Shown: piece by piece, positions 61,102 through 64,000 of the stretch
How positions within the stretch are numbered: position 1 is the stretch's first letter
Layout of the letters: every line of letters starts with the position of its first letter
DNA from: Lentzea albidocapillata subsp. violacea
Lineage (GTDB): Bacteria; Actinomycetota; Actinomycetes; Mycobacteriales; Pseudonocardiaceae
NCBI RefSeq assembly: GCF_900100275.1
Contig: NZ_FNET01000023.1
Location: 62,001 to 126,000, forward strand
Length of the DNA stretch: 64,000 nt
Reading direction: 5' to 3'
Notes under the pieces: generated by a model
The model's input: only the letters and a program-made list of their open reading frames with translations
What the model was told of the DNA's origin: nothing
The model's database searches: none
Position numbers and translations under genes: made by a program

Positions 61102-62322
61102 ATGGACACTGTGAACACCCTGATCACGCGTCACCCTGCCCAAAGACGCATCCTGACGGTGCTCGTCGCAGCCCAGATCCTCAGCGGCGCCGGACTTGCC
61201 GCGGGCATCACCGTCGGAGCGCTGCTCGCCCAGGACATGCTCGGCGCCACCAGCGCGGCAGGCTTACCCGCGGCACTGTTCACCATCGGCTCCGCCCTCG
61301 CAGCTCTGCTGATCGCCCGCGTCTCCGGTCTGCGCGGCAGACGCGCCGGTCTCGCCGGCGGCTACCTCACCGGCGCCGTGGGTGCGCTCGGCGTCGTCAT
61401 CGCCGCCGCCACCGACAACGCCGTGCTGCTGTTCGTCGCGTTGTTCGTCTACGGTGCGGGCAGCGCGACCAACCTCCAGGCCCGCTACGCCGGCGCCGAC
61501 CTCGCTGCCCCGCAACGCCGAGGACGCGCGGTGAGCACGGTGCTCGTCGCCACCACGCTCGGCGCGGTGCTCGGCCCCAACCTCGTCACGGCGACCGGCG
61601 ACCTGGCCACGAGCTGGCACGTCCCGGCGCTCGCCGGACCGTTCATCCTCGCGGTCTTCGCCTACGCCGCGGCCGCCATCGTGCTGTGGGTACTGCTGCG
61701 ACCCGATCCACTTCTCACCGCGAGGTCCCTGCCCGCGATCCCCGTGGCCAGCCGCGACTCTCGCGGCGACGCGCGGCTGCTGCTGATCGGCACGACCACC
61801 ATGGTGATCATCCAGCTGGTGATGATCGCGATCATGACCATGACCCCGGTGCACATGCGCCTGCACGGTCACGGACTCGCGGCCACCGGGTTCGTCATCG
61901 CCGTCCACGTGGCCGGCATGTTCCTGCCCTCACCGCTCAGCGGCTGGCTCGTGGACCGGATCGGCAGGCTGCCCGTGATCGCCGCCTCCGGCATCACCCT
62001 GCTCGCGGCCGGCCTGGTCGCCGGGTTCGCCCCTGCCGAGTCGACTCCGCTGCTCACCCTCGCGCTCGGACTGCTCGGGCTGGGCTGGAACCTCGGGCTG
62101 GTCAGTGGTACCGCGCTCATCACCGACGCCGTGCCGCTCGAAACCCGCGCCACCGTGCAGGGCCGCATCGACATGGCCATCGCCGTAGCCGGTGCGACCG
62201 GTGGCATGGCCTCCGGTTTCGTCGTCGCGAGCAGCAGCTACCCCGCCTTGTCGTTCGCGGGCGGCATCATCGCGCTCGCTCTCGTGCCGCTGGTCGTCGT
62301 CCGTCCCCGGCTCAGGGTCTGA
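61102..62322 (+). CDS. MFS transporter, co-operonic with the ArsR-rhodanese regulator
   Basis: A 406-residue transporter with about 12 membrane helices. RVSGLRGRRAGLAGGYLTGAVGA and GWLVDRIGRLPVIAAS are motif A-like segments. It lies 3 nt after the regulator gene and is therefore co-regulated. The substrate is unknown, but the cluster suggests a sulfur compound or a toxic anion. Confidence 0.85.
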   Translation: MDTVNTLITRHPAQRRILTVLVAAQILSGAGLAAGITVGALLAQDMLGATSAAGLPAALFTIGSALAALLIARVSGLRGRRAGLAGGYLTGAVGALGVVIAAATDNAVLLFVALFVYGAGSATNLQARYAGADLAAPQRRGRAVSTVLVATTLGAVLGPNLVTATGDLATSWHVPALAGPFILAVFAYAAAAIVLWVLLRPDPLLTARSLPAIPVASRDSRGDARLLLIGTTTMVIIQLVMIAIMTMTPVHMRLHGHGLAATGFVIAVHVAGMFLPSPLSGWLVDRIGRLPVIAASGITLLAAGLVAGFAPAESTPLLTLALGLLGLGWNLGLVSGTALITDAVPLETRATVQGRIDMAIAVAGATGGMASGFVVASSSYPALSFAGGIIALALVPLVVVRPRLRV

Positions 62323-62401
62323 TTTTCTGACCGGGCGTGTCGAGTTCTGGTGGGGTTCGATCGTCTTCTACTGGACGGGATGACCGATCTGGCGGAGGTG
62401 T

Positions 62402-63295
62402 GTGATCCGACTCGACGTGCTGGACCACGGGCACCGGCTGCGCGTCCGGCTGTTCTTCTCCTTCGCAGAGCTGACCTCGCGGGTGCCGATGTCCGACGTG
62501 CCGAAGACGTTGCTGTACCGGCCGGAGTTCCTCGGCGCGCCACTGCTCGACCTGTCCGCCGAGATGATGCGCGGCCCGTCGTTCTGGACCGCCGGTGAAC
62601 GCGAGTACATGGCGATGTTCACCGCCCAGCTCCTGCAGTGCCCGTTCTGCATCGAAAGCCACACCGAGATGACCAGGATCGCCTCGCACGGTGAGATCGA
62701 CGCGGCCGATCCCGGCTCGGCGCGTCCCGAGCTCACCACGGTGCTGGCGCTGCTGGAGAAAGTCACCACCACACCGGGTGACGTGAGCGCGGCCGACGTC
62801 CCGCAGGGTGTGGGGCGCGAGGCGGTTCTCGACGCGCTGCACGTCAACCTCGTCTGGAACGTCGTCAACCGGTTGGCCAACGCGTTCGGCTTCCAGCTCG
62901 ACTCCGATGAGCAGCTCCTCAAGGGCACGAAGTCGCTGCACCGCTTCGGCTACCGCTTCCCCGGTTTCCTCACCGGCCCGACAAACGGCGCCAAGACCGG
63001 TGATCGGCACGACCGACTGGCCGGCAACCTGCGCACGACGGTGTTCGACTCCCCCGCCAAGACGGACCCGGCCACACGGCTCGCTGCGGCGAGCGGTGAA
63101 CCAGCGGACGCACCGTGGGCGTCGTATGCCGCGAAGGTCCGCGACTCGTCGTACCTGGTAACCGACACCGACATCGCCGATCTCAAGGCCGCCGGTCTCA
63201 GCGAGGACGAGATCTTCGAGATCACCGCCGCCGCGGCCGTCAGCGCCGCACTGCGCAACCTCGACGCCGGCCGTCGCGCTGTCCCGCAGGGCTGA
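62402..63295 (+). CDS. carboxymuconolactone decarboxylase/AhpD-like protein
   Basis: The 297-residue protein has an AhpD-type C-x-x-C-x-x-x-H centre (CPFCIESHTEM, about residue 80), with FTAGEREYMAMFTAQLLQ-like helix preceding it and a second all-helical half (LKAAGLSEDEIFEITAAAAVSAALRNL). AhpD-like enzymes are thiol-dependent antioxidant or lactone-decarboxylating proteins. The GTG at 62402 has GGAGG 5-6 nt upstream. It may share a promoter region with the sulfur cluster but is separated from it by 79 nt. Confidence 0.78.
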   Translation: MIRLDVLDHGHRLRVRLFFSFAELTSRVPMSDVPKTLLYRPEFLGAPLLDLSAEMMRGPSFWTAGEREYMAMFTAQLLQCPFCIESHTEMTRIASHGEIDAADPGSARPELTTVLALLEKVTTTPGDVSAADVPQGVGREAVLDALHVNLVWNVVNRLANAFGFQLDSDEQLLKGTKSLHRFGYRFPGFLTGPTNGAKTGDRHDRLAGNLRTTVFDSPAKTDPATRLAAASGEPADAPWASYAAKVRDSSYLVTDTDIADLKAAGLSEDEIFEITAAAAVSAALRNLDAGRRAVPQG

Positions 63296-63365
63296 TCGAA
63301 GTTCCTCGCGGTCGATGTCGTGGCAGGCTCGGTGCCGGTCGTCTTCTGGTCAGGAGGTGTCGAGC

Positions 63366-63707
63366 ATGAAGTACGTGCTGATGTTCTGCGAGACCGAGCA
63401 GTGGGAGAAGGACTGGGAGGCGATGGACCAGTCCGAGCGCGACGCGGGCTTCGCCAAGGTCGGGCAGTGGATGGCCGAGCACGCGGACAAGATCACACAC
63501 AACCGCAAGCTCGCCGGACCGGAGACCGCGACCACCGTGCGGCTGGAGGACGGCGAGCCGATCATCACCGACGGCCCGTTCATCGAAGGCAAGGAAGTGG
63601 TCAGCGGCTACGTCGAAGTCGAGGTCGCCGACCTCGACGAGGCTCTGCGCATGGCCAGAACCTGGCCCGCCTGCCCGTTGGTAGAAATCCGACCGGTCCT
63701 GATGTGA
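63366..63707 (+). CDS. YCII-related DGPF-motif protein
   Basis: A 113-residue YCII/DGPF protein. MKYVLMFCETEQWEKDW begins the ferredoxin-like fold, and the name motif is in ITDGPFIEGKEVVSGYVEVEVADLDEAL. DGPF proteins are typical partners of ECF42-type sigma factors, and the stop here overlaps the sigma gene by 4 nt (GTGA). The ATG at 63366 follows AGGAGG. Their function is unsettled. Confidence 0.88.
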   Translation: MKYVLMFCETEQWEKDWEAMDQSERDAGFAKVGQWMAEHADKITHNRKLAGPETATTVRLEDGEPIITDGPFIEGKEVVSGYVEVEVADLDEALRMARTWPACPLVEIRPVLM

Positions 63708-64000
63708 CCTCACCGGACGACGTGCTGGCCCGCGTGGTGCGTGAGCACGCGGGCCGGCTGGCCGCATCCCTGGTGTCACTGCTGGGCGACTTCTCCGCCG
63801 CCGAAGACCTCGTCGCCGACGCCGTGGAAACCGCCTTGCGGCGCTGGCCGGTCGAAGGTGTCCCCGATCGGCCGGACGCGTGGCTGTTCACGGTGGCCAA
63901 GAACCGCGGACTGGACGTGCTGCGCCGCCAGGCCCGCTACCGCGAGAAGCTCGCCCAGCTGCAGTGGCCCGTGCAGCCCGAACCGGACGACCGGCTGCGG
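63704..64000 (+). CDS. ECF42-like sigma factor, partial
   Basis: The first 99 codons, cut by the window end, read MTSPDDVLARVVREHAGRL then ASLVSLLGDFSAAEDLVADAVETALRRWPVEGVPDRPDAWLFTVAKNRGLDVLRRQARYREK. This is sigma region 2 of the ECF41/ECF42 type. Coupling to a DGPF gene supports ECF42, in which a long C-terminal TPR-like extension is expected beyond the window. Confidence 0.88.
   Translation, partial: MTSPDDVLARVVREHAGRLAASLVSLLGDFSAAEDLVADAVETALRRWPVEGVPDRPDAWLFTVAKNRGLDVLRRQARYREKLAQLQWPVQPEPDDRLR

Overview
This is high-GC DNA from a filamentous actinomycete, most likely of the Pseudonocardiaceae (Lentzea, Saccharothrix or Amycolatopsis type). The family-level guess is my inference from gene content: a complete conservon (cvnA-D), an SsgA-like protein, a DUF5753-type XRE regulator, AfsR-like BTAD/NB-ARC/TPR regulators, an IniB-like protein, F420-dependent chemistry and frequent GTG starts. 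No rRNA or other taxonomic marker is present.

Layout. 0-3.8 kb: a partial glutamine-synthetase-like gene (probable gamma-glutamylethanolamide synthetase) divergent from an ethanolamine-type permease, an IniB-like gene with an unusual periodic promoter, and 3-hydroxybutyryl-CoA dehydrogenase. 3.8-7.5 kb: conservon. 7.7-12 kb: a secreted beta-propeller protein, a DddA-like deaminase toxin with Imm1 immunity gene bracketed by 25-bp direct repeats, the XRE regulator whose 3' end supplies the repeat, a short NB-ARC protein and an MmpS-like lipoprotein. 12.1-22.3 kb: purine catabolism, with a PucR regulator divergent from 5-hydroxyisourate hydrolase, three xanthine dehydrogenase subunits, 8-oxoguanine deaminase, guanine deaminase, an NCS2 permease, the XdhC maturation factor and a gamma-glutamylcyclotransferase-fold protein. 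22.4-25.8 kb: TetR/ABM pair and an AfsR-like regulator. 25.7-29.3 kb: DUF305 lipoprotein and LVIVD-repeat protein separated by an intact TnpB. 29.3-36.5 kb: MFS and VOC genes, a polyamine-type ABC importer operon ending in LtrA, and an F420 oxidoreductase. 36.5-42.6 kb: an unrecognised protein with a vWA protein, a second AfsR-like regulator, an XRE/TPR-like regulator and a small secreted peptide.

42.8-49.5 kb is the most striking region: a tight four-gene operon (TIR protein, KGGVGR-variant ParA-like ATPase with a C-terminal TIR-like region, winged-helix protein, and a 1046-residue double ATPase with an AAA module and a HerA/FtsK-like module), with a small TIR-like protein converging on its end. 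It looks like an uncharacterised NTP-dependent conflict or anti-phage system. It abuts a five-gene tRNA array (Gly-Cys-Val-Gly-Val) containing exact duplicates.

50.2-52.8 kb: SsgA-like protein, an ECF sigma/anti-sigma pair and a TIGR02611 membrane protein. 52.9-56.6 kb: tRNA-Val(CAC) with a decayed integrative element (frameshifted integrase, excisionase-like gene, coding debris) and a probably split gene. 56.6-62.3 kb: a sulfur/persulfide cluster (cysteine desulfurase, MFS, metallo-beta-lactamase/double-rhodanese protein) divergent from an ArsR-rhodanese fusion regulator and a second MFS. 62.4-64 kb: an AhpD-like protein and a DGPF/YCII protein coupled to a partial ECF sigma factor. Four genes or gene pairs appear frameshifted or read through (xdhC, integrase, 54.9-55.3 kb, 55.5-56.6 kb), so raw-read checking there is worthwhile.
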